A stretch of DNA of 64,000 bases, from positions 13,239,132 to 13,303,131 of the forward strand of contig OX421497.1 of assembly GCA_949126835.1 (NCBI GenBank). Direction: 5' to 3'. Shown in pieces: positions 1 to 13,675 of the stretch. The DNA is from Anisus vortex (lineage: Eukaryota > Mollusca > Gastropoda > Planorbidae). The notes beneath the pieces are model-generated. The model had not been told where the DNA came from. It did no database searches and worked only from the letters and a program-made list of their open reading frames with translations. The translations under genes and the position numbers were made by a program. How positions within the stretch are numbered: the first letter of the stretch is position 1; every line of letters begins with the position of its first letter.

Positions 1-281
1 TAAAATCCATGCGCAAAGATTGATGACGTCATAAAAATAATCTCAGCGCATCCTTTTTTTTCTAACTTTGTGACGAAAAACTATAAAAAGTTGTACTGGC
101 AAAGACAATGTGAATCAAAAGTTGTGTTTTTTATCGCGTTTTTTGACCAAACTGACCACTGCGGTCATTTTAATTTTTTTTAAACCTTGACAGTGTTAAC
201 CGCCGTAACGCAAAGAATATTTGTAGCAAATTTCACGTTTTTATGTCCAGTATTTAAAAAGATTATGCGGTGTGTACATAC

Positions 282-316
<35 letters not shown>

Positions 317-355
317 CATACATATTCCTTTTGAGATTTATATATATACAAGCCG
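1..355 (+). repeat. Promoter-like repeat module P, copy 1
   Basis: First of five copies of one module (others near 2030, 3750, 5030 and 7005). In order it shows a CRE palindrome TGACGTCA (24-31), a TATA-like CTATAAAAAG (81-90), a small inverted repeat TGACC-n5-GGTCA, the conserved stretch around CCTTGACAGTGTT, a CAGC microsatellite of about eight units (282-317) and the tail TTTGAGATTTATATATATAC. No coding potential is convincing; the ORFs here are short and run through the microsatellite. The copy may begin before the window. The class of element is unknown. Confidence 0.75.
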
Positions 356-2029
356 ATATGTGCCCGATTCTTCGAACGGGCTTTTTTTTAGAATATGCTT
401 GACACCTTATAGTTTTTTAGTTTTGTTTTTGCAACATAAATAAAGTAGTATTTTTTTGTGGTCAGTATTTATTACTGTTTTGCACACTTTATTATACACC
501 AATTCAATATACAACTAAAAAGGAAAAACAAATAATAATTTTTTTTTTTTATTTCTTGCTCAAAGCATGACCACTATGATCGAATTTTGTGAGTTTATTG
601 GGTAATTAAGCTCTTTCTGTAAAACAGAACTCACATGTCATTTAAAAAGTACTGTTAATTCAAAAATGATTGTTTGATATATTTTTTTTGCTACAACATT
701 AGTCGTAGATCAATATTTATTTATTATTTTTATTTTTTTTGTTTTTGTTGGTGTTATTTGTTATTTATTTATTGTTGCTTTGGAAGCAAACTTAGAATTA
801 AATTTTAAATTCAACAGGAAAAACAATAACAACTGAAACCGATATGAATCATAGTTTATACAACGTATACGACATGAATTAAAACTTAAAAAAGTTGGTC
901 CGGCAAATTCAAACATTGCCCGGCAATATAAAAATTTCCCGCTACATAGTTTATAAGACGTATACGATACAAATTAAAACTTTAAAACGTTGAGCTCGGG
1001 TCGGCAATTTAAACATTGCCTGGCCATTGAAAAATTTCCCACTACAAAGTTTATAAGACGTATACACAGAATAGGTATAGAACAGAATGCACAATCCCTA
1101 TATACGAGGTCACTGAAAGTTACCATTTTCCGCAATGCAGCGGTCGATAGAGACGCTACTATAATAAAATGAGAAAGGATATCTACGTCTGCCATAAATA
1201 TATACAATATATATAGGGCCTACATTATCTTTCATTATAGGCTTACTTTTATATAAATTTGACTTAATTACCCATTTTGTTTTCAACATTATAGGATTAG
1301 GCCAATATGATGTAAAAATATTTATTACCCGGTACTGATTTGAAAAAAAATGGCTTAGACGTAGCTCGGTACCGGTAACTAAATTGCTACGGCTACCGGT
1401 ACATAAATATATACTTTTTAAACCAAAATAAACTTTTAAAATTATGAAGGGAAATAGGCATATAATTCATAATGAGTTAATATGAGGTTGTTTATGCCGT
1501 TGTTTATCCTTTATGGAGTCAGGAAAGCCATGCAGTTTGACATGCTCTTTTTTACGATAATCATTCGTTTTCGCATCATTGTTGTAGTTTATTACACAAC
1601 CGTTTATGCACATTTTGCCTGAAATATTAGCTTTGGGTGTTCGAACTTGTAGATTTGAAGAAAAGGACGTTGTAGGTTAAATACGCATAAATATAGGGTG
1701 TAACCAGGACCGCTGCGTTTAAATAAGCTTAGTATGGCGTCGGTATTACTGCCCAAAAACAGAAATAAAATGCGATTGCGCATTCTGTTTTATACCTATT
1801 CTGTGGACATATACAACACGAATAAAAACGTGAAGGATTTTTTTATTTGCCAGATACAACGTAAGTTACCCATTAAAACCATTAATCATTACCCATTATA
1901 ACAATTTTAAAATATCCCGCTATAAATTACGACGTAAATTAAAACGTGAATATATTTTGTTCTATTCATTCATAAAGTACATTAGCAAACGTTGAAGCGA
2001 AGTTAATTAAAATGAATACGCAAAACTCG
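356..2029 (+). repeat. Repeat filler A, copy 1
   Basis: This 1.7-kb stretch is repeated with few differences at about 5417-6990. It opens with a hairpin GCCCG/CGGGC followed by eight T (362-389). It then carries AT-rich sequence and several degenerate phrases of the type CCCGCTACAAAGTTTATAAGACGTATACGAC. No gene is supported. The two copies lie about 5.05 kb apart in the same orientation. Confidence 0.7.
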
Positions 2030-2405
2030 ATGACGCCATAAAAAAAAAGACAGCCAGCTATCCCTGCGCAAACTTTGATGACGTCATAAAAAATAATCTC
2101 TGCGCGTCCTTTTGTCTTATTGTTTTAGCGCGATCGATCGAAAAACTATAAAAAGTTGGAACGGCAAATTCAACATGAACCCAAAATATGTCGTTTTATT
2201 CGCGTTTTTTGACCAAACTGACCACTGCGGTCATTTTAATTTTTTTAAAACCTTGACAGTGTTCACCGCCGTAACGCAAAGAATATTTGTATAAAATTTT
2301 ACGTTTTTATGTCCAGTATTTAAAAAGATTATGCGGTATGTACAAACCCAGCCACATACATACATACATACATACATATTCCTTTTGAGATTTATATATA
2401 TACAA
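2030..2405 (+). repeat. Promoter-like repeat module P, copy 2
   Basis: It has the same order of parts as copy 1: TGACGTCA (2079-2086), the palindromic GCGCGATCGATCG stretch, CTATAAAAAG (2146-2155), the TGACC/GGTCA inverted repeat and the TTGACAGTGTTCACCGCC phrase. The microsatellite site is mostly CATA units (about 2351-2378) instead of CAGC. No gene is seen. Confidence 0.75.
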
Positions 2406-3749
2406 GCCGGTATGTGCCCGGTCATCCGAACCTGCTAAAAGTTATGTTTACATACACTCTAACTACTCAGGCAGTTATAATGAGATTGCCCGCATGACCT
2501 ACGACACGAATTTAAACGTGAGGTAATTTTTTATTTGCCCGCTACAACATGAATTACCCGTTAAAATCATTACTCATCACCCATTATAACAATTACAAAA
2601 TTGCCCGCTATAAATTACGACGCAAATTAAAACGTGAATATATTTTGTTCTATTCATTGATAAAGAACATTCGACAGTACTTTTTTTTTTTAATGATTGT
2701 TTGATATATTTTTTTACGACAAACATTAAGTCGCAGACCTATGTTGTGTTGTTTTTGTTTATTTGCTATTTATTTATTTATTGTTGCTTTGGAAGCAAAC
2801 TTAGAATTAAATTTTCTATTCAACATGTAAAACAATAACAAATGAAACTCATATGAAATAATGTTTATAAAACGTATACGACACGAATTAAAACTTTAAA
2901 AAGTTAGTTCCGGCAATTTGAACATTGCCCGGTAATATAAACATTGCCCAATAATTTAAACATTGCCCGGTAATTTAAACATTGCCAGGTAATTTAAACA
3001 TTGCCCGGTATTATAAACATTGCCCGGTAATTTAAACATTGCCCGGTAATATAAACATTGCTCGGTAATTTAAACATTGCCCGGTAATTTAAACAATGCC
3101 CGGTAATTTAAACATTGCCCGGTATTATAAACATTGCCCGGTAATTTAAACATTGCCCGGTAATTTAAACAATGGCCGTTACCAAGGCGATAAGCCTAAA
3201 GGTGCCCAGTTCTCGGAACTGGATAAAATAACCCATGGAGTTATAAGCAATAGTCTTAAGCGGGGATAAAGTATTTTCCGGTAACTTAAACGATTTAAAT
3301 ATTGCATTTTACAAATTACGACGCAAATTAAAACTAAATTTTGTTCCCTTCTTAAACGCATAAATACGCAAAATTTGATGACGCCATATAATTATAAGCT
3401 TAAATATAGAGTGTAACCAGGACCACTGCGTTTAAATAAGCTTAGTAATGCGTCGGTATTACTTCCCGAAACAGAAAAAAAATGTTAAATCTATTTGCTT
3501 AAAGTTTTAAATTATTAATTAGCTTTAAGTCATGTATTCACAGTGTAAAGTATTAAAGTAGTGATAGATTAAGAAAATCAACTACAGTATTGGTAGTGTA
3601 AATAATTTATGTTGTTTACGGTACGTAGGCAATTTAAACATGAAGAAAATTTGTTCCCGTCATTGAGTTGAGATAATAAAATTCATGCACATAGTTTGAT
3701 GACGTCAATTTAAACATGAATGAAAAATGTCCCTTCATTGCTATAAAAT
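2406..3749 (+). repeat. Repeat filler B, copy 1
   Basis: It begins with sequence around CCGAACCTGCTAAAAG that recurs after module copy 3 (near 4085), so B fillers follow copies 2 and 3 while A fillers follow copies 1 and 4. It contains the 19-bp tandem array listed separately and an extra CRE palindrome at 3700-3707. No gene is seen. Confidence 0.65.
2911..3176 (+). repeat. 19-bp minisatellite
   Basis: About 14 tandem units of roughly 19 bp, consensus GCCCGGTAATTTAAACATT, with a few substitutions (for example TATTATAAAC, CAATGCC). It sits inside filler B. The counterpart region after module copy 3 does not show it, so the array seems to have expanded in this copy only. Confidence 0.85.
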
Positions 3750-4070
3750 CCATGTGCAAAGATTGATGACGTCATAAAAATAATCTCAGCGCATCCTTTT
3801 TTTTCTACTTTGTGACGAAAAACTATAAAAAGTTGTACTGGCAAGGACAATGTGAATCAAAAGTTGTGTTTTTTTTCGCGTTTTTTGACCAAACTGACCA
3901 CTGCGGTCATTTTAATTTTTTTTAAACCTTGACAGTGTTCACCGCCGTAACGCAAAGAATATTTGTAGCAAATTTCACGTTTTTATGTCCAGTATTTAAA
4001 AAGATTATGCGGTATGTACATACCCACATACATACATATTCCTTTTGAGATTTATATATATACAAGCCGG
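3750..4070 (+). repeat. Promoter-like repeat module P, copy 3
   Basis: TGACGTCA at 3767-3774, TATAAAAA at about 3823 and the usual TGACC/GGTCA and TTGACAGTGTTCACC phrases. The microsatellite site is reduced to about three CATA units (4024-4037). The sequence from 3733 on is very close to that at 1-280, so copies 1 and 3 form a pair distinct from copies 2, 4 and 5. Confidence 0.75.
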
Positions 4071-5029
4071 TATATGCCCGGTCCTCCGAACCGGCTAAAA
4101 GTTATCATTACATACACTCTAACTACTCAAGCAGTTATAATGAGATTGCCCGCATGACCTACGACACGACTTTAATCGTGAGGTAATATTTTATTTGCCC
4201 GCTACAACATAAATTACCCGTTAAAATCATTACCCATTACCCATTATAACAATTAAAAAATGGCCCGCTATAAATTACGACGCAATTTAAAACGTAAATA
4301 TATTATTTTGTTCTATTATTGATAAAGAACATTCGACAGTACTTTTATATAAAAAAATGATTGCTTGATATATTTTTTTTTACGACAATCATTAAGTCGC
4401 AGACCTATGTTGTGTTGTATTTGTTATTTGCTATTTATTTATTTATTGTTGCTTTGGAAGCAAACTTAGAGTTAAATTTTCTATTTAACATGTAAAACAA
4501 TTACAAATGAAACCCATAAGAAACAAAGAAGAATTTTTTTTTTTATAAATTGTGTTCATTGTAATCGCATAATGATCTTTTACATACACTTTACATATCC
4601 ATGGAGTTATAATGAGATTGCCCGCTACACAGTTAATTTATAAGGCAATTTAAAAAACCTTGCCCGTTAAAAAGTTTATCCATGTATACGTCACAAATTT
4701 AAATGTGAATGACATCTTGTACGCCCGCTACAAACCAATTGAACTGAAACGTGAAATATTTCCCGCTAGAAACGAATTGAAACGTGAAATATTGCCCTCT
4801 AGAAAGCTTTTAATTTGCGCATACGCCCGCTACAAACGAATTGAAAAAGCCAAAAGTTATGTTTACATACACTCTAGCTACTCAAGCAGTTATAATGAGA
4901 TTGCACGCAACAACTACAAAGTTTATATTTCGTATACGACACGAATTAAAACGTGAATATATTTTGTTCTATTCATTCATAAAGTACAATAGCAAACATT
5001 CAAACAAAGTTAATTTAAGATGAATACGC
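4071..5029 (+). repeat. Repeat filler B, copy 2
   Basis: Shares its first 550 bases with filler B copy 1 (from about 2406), then diverges. It holds several degenerate repeats of the phrase CCCGCTACAAACGAATTGAAACGTGAA. A 98-codon ORF at 4660-4956 simply reads through these repeats and is not considered a gene. Confidence 0.6.
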
Positions 5030-5416
5030 AAAATTTGATGACGTCATTAAAAAAAGACGGCTAGTTAGCTCTGTGCAAAATGTGATGACGCAATAGAGAA
5101 ATAATCTCCGCGCATCCTTTTTTCCTATTTGTTTTAGCGCGATCGATCGAAAAACTATAAAAAGTTGGAACGGCAAATTCAACATGAACCCAAAATATGT
5201 CGTTTTTTCCGCGTTTTTTGACCAAACTGACCGCTGCGGTCATTTTAATTTTTTCTTAAACCTTGACAGTGTTCACCGCCGTATTGCAAAGAATATTTGT
5301 AGAAAATTTCACGTTTTTATGTCCAGTATTTAAAAAGATTATGCGGTATGTACATACCCACATATATACATACATACATACATACATATTCCTTTTGAGA
5401 TTTATATATATACAAG
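5030..5416 (+). repeat. Promoter-like repeat module P, copy 4
   Basis: TGACGTCA at 5039-5046, a near-CRE GATGACGCAAT at about 5081, the GCGCGATCGATCG stretch and TATAAAAA at about 5156. The microsatellite site holds about six CATA-type units (5358-5391). The hairpin plus T-run that opens filler A follows directly. Confidence 0.75.
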
Positions 5417-7004
5417 CCGATATGTGCCCGATTCTTCGAACGGGCTTTTTTTTAGAATATGCTTGACACATTATAGTTTTTTAGTTTTGTTTTTGCAACA
5501 TACATAAAGTAGTATGTTTTTTTTTGTGGTCAGTATTTTTTTAATTTATTTTTGTTTTGCACACTTTATTATACACCAATTCAATAAACAAATAAAAAGG
5601 AAAAACAAATAATTTTTTTTAATTTCTTGCTCAAAGTATGACCACTATGATCGAATTTTGTGAGATAATTGGGTAATTAAACTCTTTCTGTAAAACAGAA
5701 CTCACATGTCTTTTAAAAAGTACTGTTAATTCGAAAATTATTGTTTGATATATTTTTTTGCTACAACATTAGTCGTAGATCAATATTTATTTATTTTTGC
5801 TTTTTTTTTTGTTTTTGTTGGTGTTATTTGCTATTTATTTATTGTTGCTTTGGAAGCAAACTTAGAATTAAATTTTAAATTCAACAGGAAAAACAATAAC
5901 AACTGAAACCGATATGAATCATAGTTTATACAACGTATACGACATGAATTAAAACTTTTAAAAGTTGGTCTGGCAAATTTAAACATTGCCCGGCAATAAA
6001 AAAATTTCCCGCTACATAGTTTATAAGACGTATACGATACAAATTAAAACTTTAAAACGTTGAGCTCGGCAATTTTAACATTGCCTGGCAATTGAAAAAT
6101 TTCCCGCTACAAAGTTTATAAGACGTATACACAGAATAGGTATAGAACAGAATGCACAATCCCTATATACGCAGTCACTAAAAGTTACCATTTTCCGCAA
6201 TGCAGCGGTCGCTAGAGACGCTACTATAGTAAAATGTGAAAGGATATCTACGTCTGCCATAAATATATACAATATATATAGGGCCTACATTATCTTTCAT
6301 TATAGGCTTACTTTTATATAAATTTGACTTAATTACCCATTTTGTTTTGAACATTATATGATTAGGCCAATATGATGTAAAAATATTTATTACCCGGTAC
6401 TGATTTGAAAAAAAAATGGCTTAGACGTAGCTCGGTACCGGTAACTAAATTGCTACGGCTACCAGTACATAAATATAATATATACTTTTTAAATCAAAAT
6501 AAACTTTTAAAATTATGAAGCGAAATAGGCATATAATTCATAATGAGTTAATATGAGGTTGTTTATGCTGTTGTTTATCCTTTATGGAGTCAGGAAAGCC
6601 ATGCAGTTTGACATGCTCTTTTTTACGATAATCAGTCGTTTTCGCATAATTGTTGTAGTTTATTACACAGCCGTTTATGCACATTTTGCCTGAAATATTA
6701 GCTTTGGGTGTTCGAAATTGCGCATTCTGTTTTATACCTATTCTGTGGACATATACAACACGAATAAAAACGTGAAGGAATTTTTTATTCGCCAGATACA
6801 ACGTAAGATACCCATTAAAACCATTAATCATTACCCATTATAACAATTTAAAAATATCCCGCTATAAATTACGACGCAAATTAAAACGTGAATATATTTT
6901 GTTCTATTCATTCATAAAGTACATTAGCAAAGGTTGAAGCGAAGTTAATTAAAATGAATACGCAAAATTCGATGACGCCATAAAAAAAAAGACAACCAGC
7001 TATC
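5417..7004 (+). repeat. Repeat filler A, copy 2
   Basis: Near-identical to 356-2029, including the hairpin followed by eight T (5426-5453) and the antisense ORF around 6538-6831. Several short indels separate the two copies. No gene is supported. Confidence 0.7.
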
Positions 7005-7555
<551 letters not shown>

Positions 7556-8770
7556 ATGATATGATATGATATATATATATATATATATATGTTTGTCCTC
7601 TATAGGTGCCTAAGCCGTTTGACTAATAGGACCAAAAGTTAAATGTATAAATTGGAAATGTCCTCCAATAGAGAATTCTATTTTATGACTTATAATCATG
7701 AATGTGTTGATTTAAAAAATCCAAAATGTTTGAGCCAACTATGCAAATAAATATAACCGTACATAAAAAATGGCCATTTCCGTTCAATTACTATGTTGAA
7801 CGCGATATTTTGTATGTTGAACGCGAGGGTCTTATCGGGTTTTCCCTATTCTGCTGTTGTTGTTGTTTTTTATGTGGCGAGACCTTTTTTAAAAGTTACG
7901 CACCCGCAATTTGACTTGGAGTTTAAATGGTGTACTTACAAAAAAATACTGGCGTATGACGTAATGTATATCAAATCATTTCTTTTTACATTATAGATGT
8001 TTGCATTTTCTTTTAAGTACAAGTAACCACATGTTTTACTTATTTAATGGATTCACGTCGCTATTGAGAACATCCTTTAATAGGCAACTTACTACACTCT
8101 ATAAATTAAATGATACTAATTATAAAGGACAAGTTATAAATGATTACCGGACACAATATAAAAAAACTAAATACCGAAAGAAACATTCTCAACACTGTTT
8201 TATTAATACAGTAAGCAAGAATACAAATTTAATTCCGAAAAAGATCGTTCTCACTTTAGTTTTTATTGTATTGAAATATTATTTTCTACTTTTTTTTTTT
8301 ATTTATCTTTTTATTGTTTGGTATTTGTGTTTCTTTTTCTTTTAGATAGTATATTATTGTTAATTTAATAGGCTATTATTAAGTCAACACAACTGTTCGC
8401 TACGTTTTAATACCAGAAGCTTGATAGTAACAATGCTTATGCATATGCCAGGTTCAGGGCGACCAGAAACAATGAACAAAAACTAAATACCGAAAAGAAA
8501 CGTTCATTGTCTTTATTGTAACAGACTCTTTTCTTTCTCCCTTATCAAAACACATTGTAGTCATTCGTTTCTCCGTCATTTTGACGGGCATAATCACTAA
8601 GTTTGGTATAAATGCTAATAAAAAGGATGATAATCACATACACATTATTTTTTTAAAATTAAAAATAAAACGCTTTAACGATTTTCTCTATAGAGTTCCT
8701 TTGCTTTTGGCCTTTGTCTAGCTACGGATTTAAATTACTTACTTGTCTTATAAGAAAACAAGTATAATAG
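7556..8770. other. Intergenic, nothing recognised
   Basis: AT-rich sequence. A (GATAT)/(AT) run is at 7556-7590. Short ORFs at 7726-8345 have low-complexity T-rich translations without motifs. Confidence 0.6.
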
Positions 8771-8857
8771 AGCAGGTTGACTTTTAGGCTGTTGGCACGC
8801 TGAATGGTTAAGAAATCCTAGCTTGGCACACCATTAGCAAAAGGTTGCCGACCCCTG
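8771..8857 (-). mobile_element. hAT MITE, one end only
   Basis: Matches the right half of the complete MITE at 38,143-38,366: the phrases GGCACGCTGAATG and AAAGGTTGCCGACCCCTG are shared in the same order. The left terminal repeat is not found upstream, so this copy is truncated. Confidence 0.6.
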
Positions 8858-10960
8858 CTAGAGTGTGACCTAAACTTCGTATCAAATTAAATTAAACCAA
8901 AATTAACTAGATCTAACAAGGTTCATTAATCATATTGTAACAAATGAAATTGTTGAAATGCAATTTTTAAAAATACATATTAGAAACAGTATAAATTGTG
9001 CTACACGGCTTGTTAACATTTTTAAACTATTTTTTTCCTGAAAAGGCCCTTTTTTTCGAAAATGGCCGCTACCACTTCTCCCCCCCCCCCCTGGCTACCG
9101 CTACTGATTAAGGACTCTGATATATTTGTCCATTCTTCGTGTATATTTATTAATGTATGTTTATTCCCGGTACGTCTGATTTGAACATTGTAATTCGTAT
9201 AGTTAAACTTGTACATTCTATTCCTGAACGTTAAGTTTTTTGACATGTGTGAGGAAGCTTGACGCAAGAAAATCTTCAACTTCAAAGTCAGTGATGCTAA
9301 TAGGAGGTACACATTTATTTATATTACGACAGCGAACCCACATACTGTACCATTGGCTAAAAAAAATCATAAAAAATTGTATATGATAGAGATAGTTGCC
9401 TGCTTCATTCAGTGGCTGTATAATGTGTGATTAATGTTAGTGCTCTAGGCCAAACTAGGCGTTTACATTGCAAGTCCACAGCCGTCATACTCTTAGATTA
9501 AATAAGCCGGTTATTGTTGACATCCATCCATCCACATTCCGAAGCACAACTGTACTCCCGGCGTGCAGGAAAGTAAAAGCCCTGTCTCTTAACCTACAAT
9601 CCTAAGTGAAACGGCTGGAAATGATTTTATTTTTATCTTTATTTGTAAGTTGGCAGCAGTGTTGACATTGGGTTGTTTTAAGTTTAAATTAAACCAGTAA
9701 CCTAACATCATTTAGATATTTTAGAACATTAATCAAAATGCAAGACTAGACTCGGACCACGGATGAGCGTAGAACGCAATAATCTTCTTTATAGAAGGAG
9801 CGTCTGTATTGTATAAGATAAATTCTAGGTTGTTTTGGCCTCGTTTTCGTTTACTTACTTGATAAATGGTGATGTATTTTGTATTTTAGTAGAGAGAGAG
9901 AGAGGCTGCTGTCTGATTCACTGTGAGTTGGTGCCCTAATGAGTTGTGTGAAAGATAAAGTAACTTGCTTGTTGGAAGGTAATGAACTTTTTGATTTTAT
10001 ATTTTTAGGCTGTGCAATTTATGTATGTCTTTTAATACAATATCCTATGGCCTATCATGCGTGATTGTGTAACCTACATGCTGTTTTTAAATATATCTTG
10101 GAATGCCTTTAGGCGCCAGGTCCATTTAGCTTGTGGCCCACCACGTTGTATATTGTTCGTGTTTATTAAACCAGTATCTATATTTATTACTCAAGACATC
10201 TTGTAATTGAATATTATTCACTATTACTATTATTTTTTTAAATACATTTTTTTTTGTGATTTGATAATAAAATGGTTAAACGTGGTGTTTGTAGCTGATC
10301 AGGGGGTCAACAGTCTTTGTTAGAGGTTATTGTTTCCCTCTCACCTGTAATACTTTATTTTAATTATATTATTTAAATGTTGGCACATAGTCATGTAAAT
10401 CAAGTTTAGCTTAGCGGAAATTGCGTCGTTAAAACTTGTTTTTGCATTTATTTATTCATGTATTTTAAAACTTTGTGACTGTTGTTATTATTAGTTCATA
10501 TTATAATTATTTTATTTATCTTCCTTTGCCTGTGCAGTATTGTTCCGATTGAGATTTGTTTTAGGGATATTTTCTTTGCTTTGAATAAAGTTTATAATGC
10601 TATTATCTGTAACGCACTTTCTCTTGTTCTCTCTTCATGTGGTTAGATAGTTTACTTATTTTTATTATTCTGCCAAGTTATAATTAGTTATTGGACCCTT
10701 ATTCATAAGATTTAAATCGTCTTATGTAGATCCAAGACTGTGCGAACCCGAGAACCTCTTCCTTCCAAGGACCCGTCCCAACATACGTTAACCACTATTT
10801 CTAATATTATATATGTATAAAATGTGATTTAAGTTTTTTTTATTTATTTTGGTATTGAGAAAGAAAAAAAATGTTAAGTGTTTATATTTATATGAAGAAA
10901 ATCTCTATAATATGTCAATAACAAATAATTTTTTTTACTCATAAAAGGATTGCTCAATAA
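8858..10960. repeat. Intergenic with one dispersed repeat
   Basis: Mostly AT-rich and featureless. A segment at about 9692-9800 recurs at about 20,555-20,652 (shared phrase GATGAGCGTAGAACGCAATAATCTTC with small changes), a dispersed repeat of unknown class. Poly-C at 9079-9091. No gene seen. Confidence 0.5.
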
Positions 10961-11180
10961 AAGTAAAGTTTTTCCGTCGGACCGAATTGATCCATTGGTC
11001 CAGTGAAGCAGCGTTCACCAGTTTCTGTGGCAACGGCATACTAGGGTAATGTGAGGCCAGCACAATCCGTAGCCACATTTGTTTTACCCTCAAGTCATTT
11101 GTGACACCTTCTAGACCCGGGAAATAATCCTAACTTTCACCGTCAACGTCGGTAGGCCTTTCTAACGCGTTGCTGTTCAG
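10961..11180 (-). mobile_element. SINE (tRNA-derived family), copy 1
   Basis: On the minus strand it shares with the copies at 13.7, 55.3 and 58.8 kb the phrases CTAGTATGCCGT, CCACAGAAACTGGTGAACG and the 3' end CAATGGATCAATTCGGTCCGA followed by a T-rich tail. The tRNA-like head is less clear here, so the copy may be 5'-truncated or diverged. Confidence 0.65.
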
Positions 11181-11635
11181 CAACAGTGCACCATAATCGG
11201 CCTAATAGATTTTATATAATATATTGTAGTGGGGATCCCTAAAGTAAAGTTGGAATACGGATTTCTATGTCTGTGGCAACATTGGCAACTAGTACCCCAG
11301 GTGACTATCAACAGTCTAACGCTTTGGCTAACTACAGTACAACAACTACTACAGCTAAAGCTAAACTACACAACGAACACAGCATAATATAATAATGCTT
11401 TACAAGCCACGAATATATACTACGAATAATGTAAGCAAGGAGCGAAAGAAAAACAAATGCTAAAAAATATAAACCTTTTATTTACCATAAATTGAATTAA
11501 AACTAATTATTAATTCTTATTCTAAAAAAAAAAATATGTAGACTATACCTATATCAGAGAATTTAACCTAAACTCTAGAAAAAATCCTAACTTGTTAGAT
11601 CACAACATAATAACTAACTCAACAAACTATAATTT

Positions 11636-11702
<67 letters not shown>

Positions 11703-12129
11703 CATCGTATAAAAAAAAACATAAGAAAATCTCAACAGTTGAAAACCAAAAAATGATTTTTAATCCTACAAAACCATCAATCCAATCCCAACATACGTTA
11801 GCCATAGATAGAGAAAATAAACTGAATGAAATATCAACATACATCAAATTACTCAACATATTGTTACAACTCCACAGGTCCTCTGTTGTCTGTTTAGGTT
11901 CTTATTTACTATAATACTAGCTCAAGCCAATAGTTACAAGTGTATATTCAAATGAAGAATTTAATGCTTGAACTTATGTACAATAAAAACATTCAACTTC
12001 ACTGGTAGCTAAGAAAAAAAACATCAACAACAAAACCCAATAAGCTTTCGGGTCCTAATATAGATTTTGGTGCAGAAAGTCCTAGAAATGGATTTTCCCG
12101 AACCTTTCCGAATGGAAAAGGAAATGCGT
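11181..12129. other. Intergenic with (TA)n microsatellite
   Basis: No gene. The (TA)n run at about 11,638-11,700 has roughly 31 units. An ORF reading through it (11,614-11,859, minus) is not supported. Confidence 0.6.
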
Positions 12130-12665
12130 TGACACGTGTCAGGTGGCAGGACAGGGCTCCAGACGTTGAGGTCCTCGCGCGGACCGGCATGCCTAGCATG
12201 TACACCCAACTGGCAAAAGCCCAGCTAAGATGGGCAGACCATGTTGTGCGCATGCCAGAAGGTCGTCTTCCCAAAAAAGATCTTTTATGGCGAACTGGTC
12301 GCTGAAAAGCGCTCGCGTGGAATGCAAAGGAAGAGGTTTAAAGACACCCTGAAGGCCTCCCTAAGAAACCTTGGAATGGATCCTAACAACTGGGAAAGCC
12401 TAGCCGAGAACGATCCTCCGGTTGCAACATAACCTGAACTGGTGCAACAGCCTACGAAGGAAAAAGGCAAAAGGTCGCTATTGAAAAACGGCCAATAAGA
12501 ACATCCAGCAATGACAGCCCCGCTTGTACCGTCCATCAAGCCACGCACTTGTGCCTTCACTGTCGCAAGTACTTTCGGACAAGAATTGGCCTTGTTAGCC
12601 ATCTCCGAGTTCATAATAAAGCATGACTCTGATAGAGGATGGTCGTCATCGAAATCGATGTACAC
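12130..12665 (+). pseudogene. LINE ORF2 C-terminal remnant with C2H2 finger
   Basis: This is the 3' end of a non-LTR retrotransposon. In one frame the translation reads QLRWADHVVRMPEGRLPKK, followed in a shifted frame by GELVAEKRSRGMQRKRFKD and NLGMDPNNWESLAENDP, the tail that follows the reverse transcriptase in a LINE family common in invertebrates. A third frame then gives a C2H2 finger (LCLHCRKYFRTRIGLVSHLR, about 12,549-12,608) and a stop near 12,623. At least two frameshifts separate these blocks and the catalytic domains are absent, so it is a dead 5'-truncated copy. No adjacent host gene is disrupted. Confidence 0.85.
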
Positions 12666-13675
12666 ACATCAAATGTTTTACGTCATAATAAATAAATCTA
12701 CACACATGCTCTCTACACCAAATTTTAATTTAAATAAACATCTCTACATAAACTAGGGAGGCAACGCCAAACACAATATAAAATCAATTATAACATGTCA
12801 TACACGTTAAAAAATGAAACAAATGTTGACAAATGACAATAACAGGCAATAAAAGCGATACACAAAAACATAGCCTAAGTTGGCATGTCAGATATGAACA
12901 CCGACAAGTTAACAATTCTTGAAATCAAATTAATATTAATATTCAATTGATATTCAATATTCAGAAAGGCTGACTATTGGATAACAGGAAACCTAAGGCT
13001 CAATTACAAGATCTGGCTAAAGAAATACAAGCCACAAAAAAGAAATAAATAAATCATCTGGTCTTTTGATTGAAATTGAACGGGCGCCATTAAAGGCGAA
13101 CATCCGTAATAAAAATTGCACACACATTTGATTTAATGTTTTTCCAAGACTGCAAAAAAGAGGGTAAACAATATTGAAGAGCAAGTCAGTGTAAAAGTTT
13201 TAAAGACAATTTAAAATTTAAAGGTTTTGGTTCAAATTTTTCTATACTTTCAAATAACGCAACGGCAGGACCTTTACCAAAAATATATATTGCAGGCAAA
13301 TGTGATCAAAGTTAATATTCAATATTGAATAATATTGCATATTAAAGTAAATCAAATCTAGACTAGAACTAGAACAAATATAGTACAAAGGTTATGCAAT
13401 TACCATAGTTGTGTGTAGATTTACGTAAAAAGATAAATCACACATGTTTTTATTGGTTTTTTTTTTACAAAAATGGAAATGTAAAAAAAAAATGAAATAC
13501 AGAACATGATGAACGAAGCAATATTACATTCGCATGCGTTAAACACACCCCTCGTCATCAATGCCTTTAGTCTACTTATTTTTTTATTATTATATATACT
13601 TATTATTAAACACACACCTCGTCATCAATGCCTTTAGTCTACTTATTATTTATTACTATTGTAAAAAAAAGTAAA
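12666..13675. other. Intergenic, nothing recognised
   Basis: AT-rich with small palindromic ATATTCAATAT clusters (12,930-12,965 and 13,310-13,345) and a short direct repeat of the phrase CTCGTCATCAATGCCTTTAG (13,551 and 13,618). No gene seen. Confidence 0.55.

Noticed and set aside
362..389. Bacterial rho-independent terminator
   Set aside because: The form fits, but everything around is eukaryotic; kept only as a hairpin observation.
4660..4956. 98-codon ORF in filler B
   Set aside because: Reads through degenerate repeats found many times in 1-7 kb and is not conserved between copies.
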